A stretch of 64,000 nucleotides of DNA from Unio delphinus (GCA_029339505.1 JAQISU010000155.1:14957501-15021500), one strand, 5' to 3'; counted from the stretch's first letter, positions 21,430 through 33,911 are shown. The notes: generated by a model not told the origin, from the sequence alone. Translations and numbers: made by a program.

Positions 21430-22290
21430 TGCATACACACGCTGTAGAAGGAACGGAGGAACGAACTCCAAATGACGAGGTGAAGATTGTGTACAAGAAG
21501 AGGATCTTGTATCTCCACGCCAGGAAAGGACACGAGTACTTCAAATAAGTCATCGTGACCAATGCTGAGACAGGCAAATTATGAAGCTCACGCATAAAAG
21601 TCTTCTCGGCGAACTCCTGGGGATTACCAAGACACACGACCGTCTTTTCAAGGGATTCTAATGGCCTGGGGTTTCGTCTCTCATGTGACAAGTGTCAGAT
21701 AATGACGCCTAAAACAGATAATAGACCCGTTCGCTTGAAGAATACACCTCTTATAGACTGATGTCGATTAAGCACCTCACTAAAGCGCCGTATCACTCTA
21801 AGTGTAATGAACTGGTTGAAGGCTCTTAAGGATGTGTGAAGGCCGTCCTTTGGATTGGTTGTTTGCGTATCGGGAAGTTCCGCAAACGAGTTTGGGTCTT
21901 CACCTTTTTAACGCCTATAAGAGAGGCCCGTACAAGATCCCATCACCGTACCATGGTAGTTGTGCACTGACGACCAGGCCGTTTAACAGGTGCGTACTAC
22001 CTATGAGTACGTCACTGGCCTATGTAACAGACTGGAAGAAGTTTGTACGTTAGCAATGGATATTCTCAACCAGGCGAAGTCTTGTCAGGCGCGATACTAC
22101 AACAAACGCGCTAAACTATGCTAGTACGAGGTATGAGACAATATGTTACTGCTGTTGCCCCAAGAACACAAAAACTACAAGTTTCGTAGAAAGGCCGTAT
22201 GTCGTAACCGAGACGGTTGGAGGGTCAAACCTACTGGATACGGCTACCAATAAAGAAGAAACTTTACCACGCTAATCTCCCTTAACACTA
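21430..22290 (+). pseudogene. Decayed Ty3/gypsy-type retrotransposon integrase
   Basis: Pieces of an integrase occur in order but in shifting frames. A zinc-binding region GITKTHDRLFKGF then WPGVSSHV lies at about 21,619-21,680. TKAPYHSKCNELVEG, around the third catalytic acidic residue, is at about 21,780-21,825. LFAYREVPQTSLGLHLFNAY is at about 21,860-21,920 and the C-terminal RPYVVTETVGGSN at about 22,190-22,230. The distance between the zinc finger and the third catalytic position is far too short, so the core with the first two aspartates is deleted. There are several stops and shifts. No LTR is visible next to it. Confidence 0.75.
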
Positions 22291-23369
22291 TAGAGATCGA
22301 GAGCCCATTGGCGATTTCGTTGTTGTCACGATCGTCACTAAAGACACCGAAAGCGATTTAGAAAACGCAACACCATTCCGAGCTGTCCATTGATGAATAT
22401 CGATACATTTACAGACGTGAAATATGCTGATTAGGGAGAAACGGAGGTAGAGATGATGTTAATGATTTAATTACATGTATCCACAAAATATTTGGCTAAT
22501 TTGTAGCAGAGAGGGCGTGATTTAAGTTTGGTCGTCAGCGGGATAAACCGGTTGCATAAAAGTTAGGTGCAAATCTCGGTAAATTAGGGGGTTTTGTTTA
22601 TATTTCGTAGGAAGTTTATGTATTAGGCAAATGACGATTCAGTAAAAAAAAAAAGTCTGTTCGCCCTTTCTGCTGCTAATGCACATGATTGGTAATCATT
22701 GGTGATGATAGTTACTATACTGACAAGTTATTGTATGTAATAGGGCTCGTTAACAACATTAGTATTAAAGATCAGTTGTGATAGAACAAAACGAGTTTGG
22801 AATATTTAGATGTGAATGCATGAGTTGACCGTTTTATTCATTCGCCATTATTCTACCCAAACGTCTGTGAGAGACTGGTTAATTCTGCTGCGATTAACGC
22901 AAGGAGACAACAATATGTGTCTCTTTTAATTCTACAGGAAGCTTTCCGATTGGGTGTTAGATCAATCGTTCACAGAGATGAGGAAAGATATATAGAGAGC
23001 AATTGGTAGGCGTTATTGTGACGTCGCAGTTTGTGCGGCTTTGCAACAACGGAAGGAACACTTGATAGAGAGTACTGGAAGTTTCGAAAGGACGGATCCG
23101 GAGTGCCATTAGAGCACGTAGTCAAGGGCACCGGAAGTACCAACGATAAATTAGAGATGAACAGGGATTGACAGATGAGTAACAGACACAACAATGAAGG
23201 GAAACACTCTCACTTAAGACCTTTCATTTCATAAAATGAAATAGTGATTGGCTCTTGCGAATAAATCATTGTCATACCTTTCATCTTGAGCATTTATATA
23301 CATAGACCGCCGGCATTGCTGACTGGGGGCTAGGAGCTATTTACACTGTAATTGTACACCTTCGGTATT
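22291..23369. other. No gene recognised; spacer
   Basis: Sequence up to about 22,480 may be the trailing end of the gypsy fragment. The rest shows nothing recognisable. Confidence 0.45.
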
Positions 23370-23375
23370 ATAAAA

Positions 23376-23463
23376 ATGTATGTATGTATGTATGTATGTA
23401 TGTATGTATGTATGTATGTATGTATGTGGGGTGTGTTGTGTGTGTGTGTGGGGGGGGGGGGGG
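23376..23463. repeat. (ATGT)n, (GT)n and poly(G) microsatellite
   Basis: Tetranucleotide run to 23,427, then GT, then about 13 G. It lies at the left edge of segment A; segment B has a diverged GATA/GATG run at the same place. Confidence 0.9.
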
Positions 23464-24298
23464 TTAACGGCACGATTCCGTATAAATTTAAGTTCTAAAT
23501 ATATGTACCTTATTTAGTTACGACAAAAACGGACACCAGAGTGGTAGTCGTTGTAGCTACAATTTTTATCTATGAAATCTAAAGCAAGAACCTCTTAACT
23601 CTGAAAATGTCACATCCTTAGTAACGGTCAAGTTGAAAGCACTTACTGGTGAGTTCCTAAGTGGTGTTGACTAAGATGCTTTCCATGCAAAATTCATTAT
23701 ACGGGGTCTGTTTTTATATCTTACGCTTATCCGATACACTTACACATCAACGGGCAAATGATTTTACTAATAGTAGTTACTTTGAATAATTAAATGTGAC
23801 TAGTAAGTATTCAATGCGAAAACATGTATTTAAAAGATAAAACAAAGTTTGGATGAAAAGGAACATTATTTTATGCGTAAGCATCTCTCATAATACAATT
23901 ATCTGTATTATTTAATTTCTTTATTACTCTTATAACGAGGAATTTTGAAATTATACAGATGAGGTAAGAAGAAGAAAATGTACATATTTTCTTTATATTG
24001 ATTTTATTGTTTATTCAATATTTATTCCAATGAAGGTTCCATAAAAACAAAAACAAAAAATGAAATTGCTATTGGTGATCTTACGTCAAAAAGGAAGGTA
24101 GATGATATAGTTGCAAGAATTGTTTTGTATATTTATACAACTGACTAGATCTGGCGTTGTACAAAAGAAATACATTAAGTGTATACAAAAGAAAATAACG
24201 CAAGTATATTGTTACATGGTGGCTTGGTTATCGTTATCTAGTGGATGATTGACCAAAGTGTTCTTGCCCGGATCGAGTAGATAATAAAATAAGATATG

Positions 24299-24300
<2 letters not shown>

Positions 24301-24359
<59 letters not shown>
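24301..24359. repeat. (GT)n microsatellite at a SINE 3' end
   Basis: Pure GT run abutting the tail end of the minus-oriented family-2 SINE. Confidence 0.95.
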
Positions 24360-24360
<1 letters not shown>

Positions 24361-24660
24361 CTTGGTCTTTTAACGTAGCTTTTACAACTGTTAAGTCAAA
24401 TCGTTACAATGTCTACTCTGGGGCACTTCATAGTGGTGTCTAGCATTGGGGCATCATGCCGCAGACATGTAGCATGATGTCCCACCCAGCCACATTATCC
24501 TGACACCAGGATGACTAGTCCTAACATAACCTCTTAATACTGAGCGCTTTGCAAGGCAGTTGTTAGTACCATTTTTTTAAAAGTCTTTGGCGTGACTTAG
24601 TAGGAGTTCGAATCTGAGACACATTCGAGACGGACGCTCTAATCACTTAATCCACCGGAG
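24360..24660 (-). mobile_element. tRNA-derived SINE (family 2), minus orientation
   Basis: Reverse complement matches 50,384-50,680 and 60,401-60,655: a B box in the GAGTTCGAATCTGAG region, the core CACATTATCCTGACACCAGG and a TTAAAAGACCAAGT-type tail. Absent from the matching place in segment B (about 34.14 kb), so it inserted after the duplication or was lost from B. Confidence 0.85.
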
Positions 24661-25024
24661 CAGTAGATTTCCAGATGAAAACTATTGATTGTATGAAATG
24701 TAAGATGGAAGAAATGGAGACCTGAGCAGAGATATAGAATAGAACAACACGACCTCCCATCCAAATGCAGAATACAACAAGTTAATAAATTATATTTTAA
24801 AAAAATGAAATTCAACATGACATTTGACAGATACACTTCTCCTAGAAATAATTACCAGTTTAAAAAAGTAAAACAAATGCAAAATATCAGATCTGTTTAT
24901 ATTGATAAGACAAATTCCATCATGACATTGAGTGAGCAATCCATCTCAATTGCCCAGCATGCCTGCATAACCGGGTTGCTTTGTGGTCACTCCTAATTAA
25001 ATACTGGTGGCCGGTTAGTCGCCG

Positions 25025-25027
<3 letters not shown>

Positions 25028-25097
<70 letters not shown>
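25028..25097. repeat. (CT)n microsatellite
   Basis: Pure CT run, conserved in position in segment B (34,463-34,525). Confidence 0.95.
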
Positions 25098-25101
<4 letters not shown>

Positions 25102-25902
25102 TAGAGGTGGTACTATTCATATGTGTCGCACGCCTGCCTGGATAAGTTTGCAGTCAGAAATTACCATTTTCGTCTTTTTATTGACGATACAAGTCTATAT
25201 ATAATTGTAGAACATCGCCCACCATAAACCCATTTGTTGAATTCTTTTCTGTAGAGAATTAATAGTCACATACATGGTCTGTTAAATTTTATTCAAACAA
25301 AACACAAATATATAATCGTCCCGGTGCCATTGATCAAAGCGATAGATGTTCATTGTCACTAGAAGCTTAATATACAGATGTAGTATGGGATAACTGCATT
25401 GTATGACCCATAAGAAACTAAATTACGGCAGTATGACCTTCAAGAAATTAAGGAAAATAAAATATCATAGAATGCCTCAAGCATTGTAACAGAAATAACC
25501 AGGTTATTTAATGTTGATGCCTTGTTCGGTGAACCAGGTTGGGACAGTGGCGATTCAGGTTTGGTGCTGGAGGAACTATTCAGATGACGTGATCTTTCGG
25601 ACGTTTTGTGTTTCCATCTTGCAGACCCTTCACCTACTTGTTTACATCCCCCTATTGATACAAAACGATATGGCTGGATCCACCCTGAGGAAAACTTGAA
25701 AAACAACATAAAATACGTATACTAACATATTTCTTCAGAATGGTTTACAGTCAGTGTTCTTAATATTCGAAAATTCTAACAACTCAGCAAGGCAACCATT
25801 CTGTATATTTCCTCCATACCAGTGCCAACATAGAATTAATAATGTGTTGAGCACGAACATCATGTCATCATGTCTTTCGGCAAAATAAGTAGATTGGAAG
25901 TT

Positions 25903-25903
<1 letters not shown>

Positions 25904-25972
<69 letters not shown>
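25904..25972. repeat. (TATC)n microsatellite, tail of a LINE insertion
   Basis: Seventeen TATC units directly abutting the 3' end of the minus-strand LINE fragment. On the LINE strand it reads (GATA)n. Segment B lacks both. Confidence 0.9.
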
Positions 25973-25977
25973 CCTTA

Positions 25978-26303
25978 GTATTGCCAACCGTTGGGGCACC
26001 ACTGATGACCTGACAACCAGCTTCCTCCATTCCAATCTGTTCTCGGATGCTCTCACTGTGTCACTCAGCTTCAGTCCTGTCCGCTCTGAGATGTTATCCT
26101 CCCATCTTTTCCTCTATCTTCCTCTCATTCGCCCTCCCTGCACAGTACCTTGCATGATTGTCTTAGCAAGCCCTGTTGATCGTGTGACATGTCCATACCA
26201 TTTCATTTTGCGCTTTTTCACAATGGTCAAGAGCTTTTCATAGGGCCCAATGGCTTGCTTAATTCTGTTTCCCACTTCCTCATTCGTGACATGATCTCTC
26301 TTA
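25978..26303 (-). pseudogene. 5'-truncated non-LTR retrotransposon (LINE) 3' end
   Basis: The minus-strand frame reads RDHVTNEEVGNRI, then KRKMKWYGHVTRSTGLAK, an in-frame TAG after GGRMRGR, then KRWEDNISERTGLKLSD and RSSVVPQR. This is the well-known C-terminal tail of invertebrate non-LTR reverse transcriptases. Only about 325 bp is present, followed at its 3' end by a (GATA)n tail, as expected for a 5'-truncated LINE insertion. The homologous place in segment B (about 36,580) is uninterrupted, so the insertion postdates the duplication. Confidence 0.85.
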
Positions 26304-27341
26304 TATCGATAGAAGCTGCTAAATATATCTTGGAAGGATAAAGAGAGGTTCAAACACGCGACATTAAAGCTACAATGTTGTGAAATAACAGAACATCTTT
26401 TCAACATCGATATAACAGATTTTCCTCTATTCTTCTGCAGCGAAAGAATGTACTGAATATTTCTTGACAGTGAAAACAATACTCTGAAATCAGTGCAAAA
26501 CTTATTTTCCAGTTTCTTTACAACATGATTACACACCCTGGTATGTGTATGATTGAAACCTTTTAGCTTTCATAACTAAAATGAAGGCAAACTTGAATAT
26601 TACAAAGAGGGATAAAAAGGACAACATTTAAGCTTACAAATGGGGAAATGAGGTAATTGTGATAAAACGTAAATGATTAAATATTCAATAATTTTGATTT
26701 TCAGTATCTCTATAGTTAAGCAGCATTAATAGTTATTCTCTCTTACTTGAGCAAGCCTTTAGTAGTTTAAAAAATGTGTACATGTAGAATCTTTGCTAAT
26801 ATCTTTATGACGATAAACGTTTCGTCTAAACGTAAATAGAGGTAAATGTGGTATAAATATTCTTTTAAGAAAGATGAAGTTAAATGGGTAAAATTCTTAA
26901 AATACCACGTACCAAGTCGGTCCAACTGGAAACAACTTAGATCCTGATCCACCATCGCATAATGTGTCGGCAGATCAGGGTCTGTTCTGTTTTGTTTTCG
27001 CTGATCAGTCCTAAGAAAACTGCATAGACCTACATCTGTCTGTACATTGTACGACCTGTGGTTCTGGAGTATTTGTCATAAAAGACGAGGGGAAAAAATA
27101 ATAAAGCAGCAATATTGATGAATGATATATAAGTAGCAGGACCCAAGGATGTATGGCTGGGTATGTATAACTATGTAGAACTATTAATGACAGGGTAGCA
27201 TCATACCTTGAAACTTACCATTTTGGATGCAAATCATATCTCTATTTTAAGTAATCTCCAATTTCACAGCCATACTTTTCTGAAGTCAAAAAGTAGCTGA
27301 AGTTAAGATTTAATCCTGTGTTATGTATAAATGTAACTGAC

Positions 27342-27705
27342 CAGAGGCGTAGCTAGCGGGGGGGGGGGGAGGGCAGGGGGTACATATGTCTCCGGGCGCC
27401 AAGGTACAGGGGCGCCAAAATGAAGCTTACAACGTTACATTATAATTAGTAATTGACCAGTTTGCGACAGTGAAATCAAGAAAAATAAATCTTTTGTAGA
27501 CTATGTAAACCAGTCTACGACAGTGACTGAGTGGGTCATGTACTATAATTTCTATAAATTTGCTTATTTAAATACAATGTTTATTTAAAACTTAAATTGT
27601 TTTCCGTATTCAATGTAATAGAAAAATGTGATTAAACGGGGAGGGGGCTGGGGCGCCAATTTTATAGTTCGTCCCCGGGCGCAAAATATCATGGCTACGC
27701 CTCTG
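27342..27705. mobile_element. Non-autonomous hAT element with 8-bp TSD
   Basis: Inverted ends CAGAGGCGTAGC / GCTACGCCTCTG (12 bp). The target TAACTGAC is duplicated exactly at 27,334-27,341 and 27,706-27,713. The 364-bp interior has G runs and GGCGCC motifs and no coding capacity. Confidence 0.95.
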
Positions 27706-28547
27706 TAACTGACAACATACAGTGCTATTTTTAACTCGTCTAAGAACTTTCAACTCTCAACGAATTTAAGTCAAAAGGCAGTTACAAAACAAAGACAATC
27801 AAGACGATAAACACAAAAGAAAACATTGAATTTACACAATTTTACGTTATGATAGCTCTAACGGAAATACTATCTTAAATTATGGATCTCGCGCCTTATT
27901 GTTTATTTTTTCTTAACTTTGATGTTAAAATGGTCATAATATAAAAGTTATTTTTTCTTCATGTAGACGTTTCCTGTATGCACATCTTAACAGTCTAGAA
28001 GAAGATTCCAATAAGAATTATTAGATTTAGGTCCGGTTTAGGCGATACATTTTTAAACAAAATCGAGGAAACAAGTCATGTGGAACATCGCAACATAAAA
28101 AAGAGAATTTCGGTCAGTAATGGATATTAAAGTAATCTGTTTTGTTATTTAAGTGATGACCCCATTTTGTACAATAATAATGACTGGCCTGCAGCGAGCA
28201 CATTCATTTATCCTATACAAATGAAAGTATGCCAGACAAATGAAGTGTCGTTTTAATCAGATCATGTCCACAGACTGACATTGCTATTCAAGGGTGTTAC
28301 CAAGGCAATAAAGCAAGTAAAGGTTTTGACTTGAATGGAAATTTGTGCGGTTGTCATAAATTATTGTAAGATATCCAATACAATGCTGAGATACATCGCT
28401 ATGCTATCTATCTCCCAAAGCTTTTATTAACAGCGATAAAAGATTAATTAATGTTCTCAAACTAATACAAATACCGACAACATTAACATGCAATATTAAA
28501 TTTTCACAAGTTATTTATATTTATTATAATATGTATGTGTTAATATC

Positions 28548-28951
28548 TTTGGGAACGACGCAAAACACCAAAGGATCACTATTATCCACATGCAAGGCAA
28601 AGACCGGCATTGGAACAGACTATGCAAAATTAATCTCTTTAGATTTTGTTTTGTTACCGTGTCTGATCGCTCTTTATTCGGATACAGTTCACAAAAGACT
28701 TCGCGAAGGGCGTATTTTATTCATACATCCTCTCCATTTTGCTGTATATCTTTAGTTGTGCTGTGTCTATATGTTGTAAAATGCGAAAAAACTGTTGAAA
28801 AGATGCAAAGTTTTGTGGCACAGAACATCGATCTAGTGAGGAAAACACGTGACTTCTGCATTGTGGATTTGACTATTTCTTGTCTTCGTATTGTACGGAC
28901 ACGAATACTCAGAGAACTACTTCAATGAAACGATAAAATCCTTAATCAAAT
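28548..28951 (+). pseudogene. Mab-21-like C-terminal fragment (broken paralogue)
   Basis: About 400 bp closely similar to the last 140 codons of the 5,247-7,214 gene but on the opposite strand: ISLDFVLLPCL, LREGRILFIHPLHFA, then KCEKTVEKMQ, RKTRDFCIVDLT and a CCTTAATC end. It begins abruptly at GGGAACGACGCAAAACACC with no N-terminal part. It has frameshifts (near 28,580 and 28,750), a TAG after HFAVYL at 28,753-28,755, and has lost the original stop codon. A truncated, non-functional copy of one tandem unit. It directly follows segment A. Confidence 0.93.
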
Positions 28952-29005
28952 TGCATACCTTAAGCGTCGTATCTAATAACGAAAAAAAAGTAAAACGTAT
29001 TAGAG

Positions 29006-29151
29006 CAAGGGTCTTAAACTGACACCAACCCGAGGGCCTGATGAGGGCATTTTCGATGGTCCAAGGCCGGCACCACATTTGTTATCTCTTATGACACCTT
29101 GTGACGCCAATAATTTAGCGGGCCAGAAGATACGGCTTTTTGGAGACCCTG
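29006..29151. mobile_element. Short hAT-type element
   Basis: Left end CAAGGGTCTTAAACT and right end GGAGACCCTG are decayed inverted termini of hAT type. The flanks TATTAGAG (28,998-29,005) and TCTTAGAG (29,152-29,159) differ at one base. Confidence 0.75.
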
Positions 29152-29252
29152 TCTTAGAGGATTACATGACCATCATAAAGATACTACTGACTAAATACTC
29201 ATCATTCATTTATTAAATATTAGTTTTCCAATGACTCCATATGTATCTTGTC

Positions 29253-29255
<3 letters not shown>

Positions 29256-29338
<83 letters not shown>
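29256..29338. repeat. (AT)n microsatellite
   Basis: About 40 AT units. Confidence 0.95.
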
Positions 29339-29340
<2 letters not shown>

Positions 29341-29433
29341 GTGTATGTTTCTATGCTTTACAATTTCATTCGAATTAGACTAAGGTTTAATTGTAATACT
29401 TGGTGATTTAATTTTCTTCCAGAACAAAACGTA

Positions 29434-29589
29434 CAGCGCCGGTGCATTGCATTTTGGTGCCCTAGGCGAGATCAGATATACGGAGCCCCCTTCCACTCAC
29501 GCCCTCCCTCACCTGCCCATCATGAAATAAACCCTTAGCCCAGCGCATTATGCGATTGCCTAGTTCGCCTAGCGAAAGCGCCGGCCCTG
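29434..29589. mobile_element. Short hAT-type element with perfect 8-bp TSD
   Basis: Ends CAGCGCCGG / CCGGCCCTG; AAAACGTA is duplicated exactly at 29,426-29,433 and 29,590-29,597. 156 bp, non-coding. Confidence 0.9.
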
Positions 29590-30542
29590 AAAACGTATTA
29601 CATGTATTCGTCCTTTCAAATATTTCAAGATATGTTTGTTTTATTTGTACTGTAGAGGTTTAAACATTTATTAGCATTATACATCTTTGGTATAATCTGT
29701 GTTGATACTGATGGATGAAAACGCCAACCAGTATCATTTACAGGTGTCGTACTAACTACATACATCAAGAACGGCCGGGAAAGTTTTGCTATCAAGGGAG
29801 GTAATAACGAAAGGCTTGCTTAACGTACCGTGATAAAACTTGACCAAATATTTTGTAGAATAGATGTTAGACTTGCAAACATTACTCGATCCTGTCAAAT
29901 GCAGCATAATATCTTCGTGAAAGATCTGGAGTGGAGTAAAGTTTAAAGACCTTGCAGATGCCCTTCGTTATATTTTGTCAGGGCTAATTTGTATGTTTCA
30001 CCTTACAGGTAGTTTTATTACAGACCGTTGAGCTACCGACATTGCATTGTAAAAGAATGACGATTGAAATTTAATAAATAACATTGATATATGTTACCAT
30101 TTATTCAGTATGTAAGTGAAAGCACGTAGACAACTGAAATTTTTCTAAGTCAAGTCCTAGTTTGTAATTCTGGAAGAAGAAGATGTAGAAGCTATACAAA
30201 GCATTTTGGAATCGGAACCAGATTATCACATTTTATTGTATAAGTTTGGTCATGTGGTATGATGCGATACTATATAAACTTAACTGAAATGTAATTAAAC
30301 AGTGTATATAGAGCCAGACTATACTAGTGGTGATAGTAGTCGCCGTAGTAATAGTAGGTTTAGTATGAGTAGTTGTTGCTGTTGCTATTGTTGATGCATT
30401 AGTGAAAGTAGCAGTACGGATGTTGTAGTATGCAGTACAAATAGTATAGTTGGTAGTTGTGGTTGTAACTGTTATAAAAATAACGTCATCAGTAGTCGAA
30501 CATTCGAAAATGAATCACTTTCTACATCAGTGACTCTCATAC

Positions 30543-31819
30543 TAGTATTGTAATGTATATTGAATTTGCATTGTTTGTTATGATGCCAGTAGTGTAATGT
30601 ATATTTAATTTGCATTGTATGTTATGATACCAGTAGTGTAATGTATATTGAATTTGCATTGTATGTTATGATACCAGTAGTGTAATGTATATTTAATTTG
30701 CATTGCATGGTATGATACCAGTAGTGTAATGTATATTGAATTTGCATTGCATGTTATGATACCAGTAGTGTAATGTATATTGAATTTGCATTGCATGTTA
30801 TTATACCAGTAGTGTAATGTATATTTAATTTGCATTGCATGTTATGATACCAGTAGTGTAATGTATATTTAATTTGCATTGTATGTTATGATACCAGTAG
30901 TGTAATGTATATTTAATTTGCATTGTATGTTATGATACCAGTAGTGTAATGTATATTTAATTTGCATTGTATGTTATGATACCAGTAGTGTAATGTATAT
31001 TTAATTTGCATTGAATGTTATTATACCAGTAGTGTAATGTATATTTAATTTGCATTGTATGTTATGATACCAGTAGTGTAATGTATATTTAATTTGCATT
31101 GTATGTTATGATACCAGTAGTGTAATGTAAATTTAATTTGCATTGTATGTTATGATACCAGTAGTGTAATGTATATTTAATTTGCATTGTATGTTATGAT
31201 ACCAGTAGTGTAATGTATATTGAATTTGCATTGTATGTTATGATACCAGTAGTGTAATGTATATTTAATTTGCATTGTATGTTATGATACCAGTAGTGTA
31301 ATGTATATTTAATTTGCATTGTATGTTATGATACCAGTAGTGTAATGTATATTTAATTTGCATTGTATGTTATGATACCAGTAGTGTAATGTATATTTAA
31401 TTTGCATTGTATGTTATGATACCAGTAGTGTAATGTATATTTAATTTGCATTGTATGTTATGATACCAGTAGTGTAATGTATATTTAATTTGCATTGTAT
31501 GTTATGATACCAGTAGTGTAATGTATATTTAATTTGCATTGTATGTTATGATACCAGTAGTGTAATGTATATTTAATTTGCATTGTATGTTATGATGCCA
31601 ATAGTGTAATGTATATTTAATTTGCATTGTATGTTATGATACCGGTAGTGTAATGTATATTTAATTTGCATTGTATGTTATGATGCCAATAGTGTAATGT
31701 ATATTTAATTTGCATTGTATGTTATGATGCCAATAGTGTATTGTATATTTAATTTGCATTGTATGTTATGATGCCAATAGTGTATTGTATATTGAATTTG
31801 CATTGTATGTTACGTTTTC
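30543..31819. repeat. 44-bp satellite, about 29 units
   Basis: Period exactly 44 bp (CAGTAG/CAATAG landmarks from 30,587 to 31,775 are 27 periods apart). Every intact unit contains ATTTGCAT, the reverse of ATGCAAAT. Variants (ATTGAATT versus TTTAATTT; CCAGTAG versus CCAATAG) are clustered toward the two ends, with homogenised units in the middle. Confidence 0.97.
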
Positions 31820-31884
31820 TTTTATTCATTATATGATATGGGTTATGTAAAATTATATTTCGTAGTACACATATTTACGTTGGT

Positions 31885-32136
31885 TGTTGTTGGGTTTAAC
31901 GCCATTTTTCAGCACACGATAGGCTATACATGGCGGCCAGTATTAATGGTGGAGGAAGAACACGGGAAAACCCCTGGAATGAAGCACTGACCCACGAGAA
32001 GCTACTGGCAAGATTTCTCACATACCCATATTTGCCGAATCTGAGACTCGAGCTCAAGCAGACAGAGGTGAGATGGCAGTGATCCGTAACGGAAAGCGCT
32101 TTAGACCACTTGGCCACTCGGCTACTCGGGGCCCCT
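31885..32136 (-). mobile_element. Complete tRNA-derived SINE (family 1) with 15-bp TSD
   Basis: Same family and orientation as 17,749-17,999. The target CATATTTACGTTGGT is duplicated exactly at 31,870-31,884 and 32,137-32,151. A box GTGGCCAAGTGGTCTAAAG and B box in the GAGTCTCAGATT region on minus. It is absent from arm 1, so it inserted after the inverted duplication formed. Confidence 0.92.
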
Positions 32137-32842
32137 CATATTTACGTTGGTGAGAGTCAATAACGTCGTCTTTACCATCTTCTTTATTATAATTTCTGTA
32201 ACAGAATATTCTAGAATGGAATTTTCCAATAAATAATAGGGTTTTTTTTTTGTTTAGGAAAGGCTAATTGTTACCTAGGTCAAGTAGAGGGCTTTATAAT
32301 CTTGTTTACTGGAAAAATTATTTATTCGTGCTTTAATATCATGAAGCAGAATCATTGCTGTGTTCGGTATTTTGAGTTGGATGAAATCTTTTAATGTATT
32401 TAGTCTTCTCTGGAAATACAAAGTGCTCTATAATATTCTAGGACAGAGACATTAACTGGGAATTATAGTGAATTAGACAAGGAACCCTTGGATTATGTTA
32501 ATGTGATTTAAAAAAAAACTCTTGGCAAATCATTACTATTCAAGCCTTTAGAGACTACGGGCCAATACAGGCGAATCAACACCTTCAGCGTCAGAAATCA
32601 TTTGGAACACCTCTAAAGTTTATAAAGAAATTTATTCATTAGGACTTGTTTTATTAATTCTAGGATTATTTGGAATATGATTCGCAATGCTTTCAGCTCT
32701 TTTAACATTTTAACTTTGCATTCTAGGGAAATAAATTAATTGTTGAATTGTACAAGACTTGTTGGTTTTCGCTCTATTACTTTTTTTGAAACCAGAGAGT
32801 CGTGATAGTAGACGTATGAACACAATGTATGGGCAGTAACAA

Positions 32843-32860
32843 CAGTAGTAGTAGTATTTT

Positions 32861-32892
<32 letters not shown>
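32843..32892. repeat. (AGT)n microsatellite
   Basis: Trinucleotide run with a short interruption at about 32,857. Confidence 0.9.
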
Positions 32893-32893
<1 letters not shown>

Positions 32894-33801
32894 GAAAGGA
32901 AATCTTTAGCGGCAACCGCGTTGGCAGTTCTGGTAGGTAGTACCGGTAGTTTGATGGTGGAAGTGGTGGTTGATACGCTATTGACCATTTCAAAGTTCAG
33001 CAGTCCTGCATACAATCTAACGTTTATTGTTGGTTGATGTATTAGACTTGAAAAACACCTTTCGTAATGGAAGAGCAATAATGGATCAAAGCAAAACTGG
33101 CGTCACGCATTGTTTCTTGTACTTTGCCTTTCTTTAAAAGATTTATGTAAGTTTTAGATAGATAGATGGGTGGATGTGTAGGGTTTAAATGCACATTACG
33201 ACAAAAAGATTAAGTTCTAAAAATATAAACTGTCCTTAGTTACGACGAACACTGACACAACATTAGTAGTCATTCGAGTCGCAATGTTTATCTATGTAAT
33301 CTACAGGAAGAAGCTCTTAAATCTGAAAAAACCAACATCCTTAGAAACGGTCAAGTTGAAAGCACTTACTAGAGAGTTCGTCAGTGGTGTTGACATTTCT
33401 ACTGCAAACAATATAAGACGCTTTTCATGCAAGGTTATTTATGCAGGGTCTGTTTTTATATCTTAAGTGTATGCGATACACTTACACATCAATGGGTAAG
33501 TGACACTACAATAAGTTGTTACGTTGAATGATAAAATGTAACTAGTATGTTTCAATGTGAAAATATCTATTGAAAAGATAAAACAAAGTTTGGATGAAAA
33601 GGAACATTACTTTATGCGTAGTCAACTCAATCATATTAGCTCCAATATTTGACGCATTCATTACTCGTAATCCAAGGAATTTTGACATTATACAGGTATG
33701 GTATAAAAATGAACGTACATATTTTACATATTTTCTTTCTGTACTTTAATTTTTTTATATAAATATTATTGATGGTTTATTTCATCTCTAATTCAATAAA
33801 C

Positions 33802-33911
<110 letters not shown>

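Larger units (their letters stand above)
23370..28530. repeat. Segmental duplication, segment A
   Basis: Collinear with segment B at 33,160-37,722. Shared strings run throughout, for example AACGGTCAAGTTGAAAGCAC, TAAAACAAAGTTTGGATGAA, ACATGACATTTGA, AATTGCCCAGC, GTTGTGAAATAACAGAACA-like stretches, and near the end GTCAGTAATGGATATTAAAG. Segment A alone has a SINE at 24.4 kb, a LINE piece at 26.0 kb and 1.1 kb at 26.97-28.08 kb that includes a hAT-type element. Segment B alone has about 1.2 kb at 34.55-35.80 kb. Confidence 0.9.
29783..32775. repeat. Inverted duplication, arm 2
   Basis: Inverted partner of 8,508-10,288. It runs from AAGTTTTGCTATCAAGGGAGG to TTGGTTTTCGCTCT. It contains the expanded 44-bp satellite and a SINE with its own TSD that arm 1 lacks. 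The two arms are 19.5 kb apart. Confidence 0.85.

Noticed and set aside
30543..31819. CRISPR-like array
   Set aside because: The units are contiguous 44-bp repeats without unique spacers, in animal DNA.
33284..33466. 60-codon frame conserved between segments A and B
   Set aside because: The homologous stretch in segment A is interrupted, so there is no sign of coding constraint.
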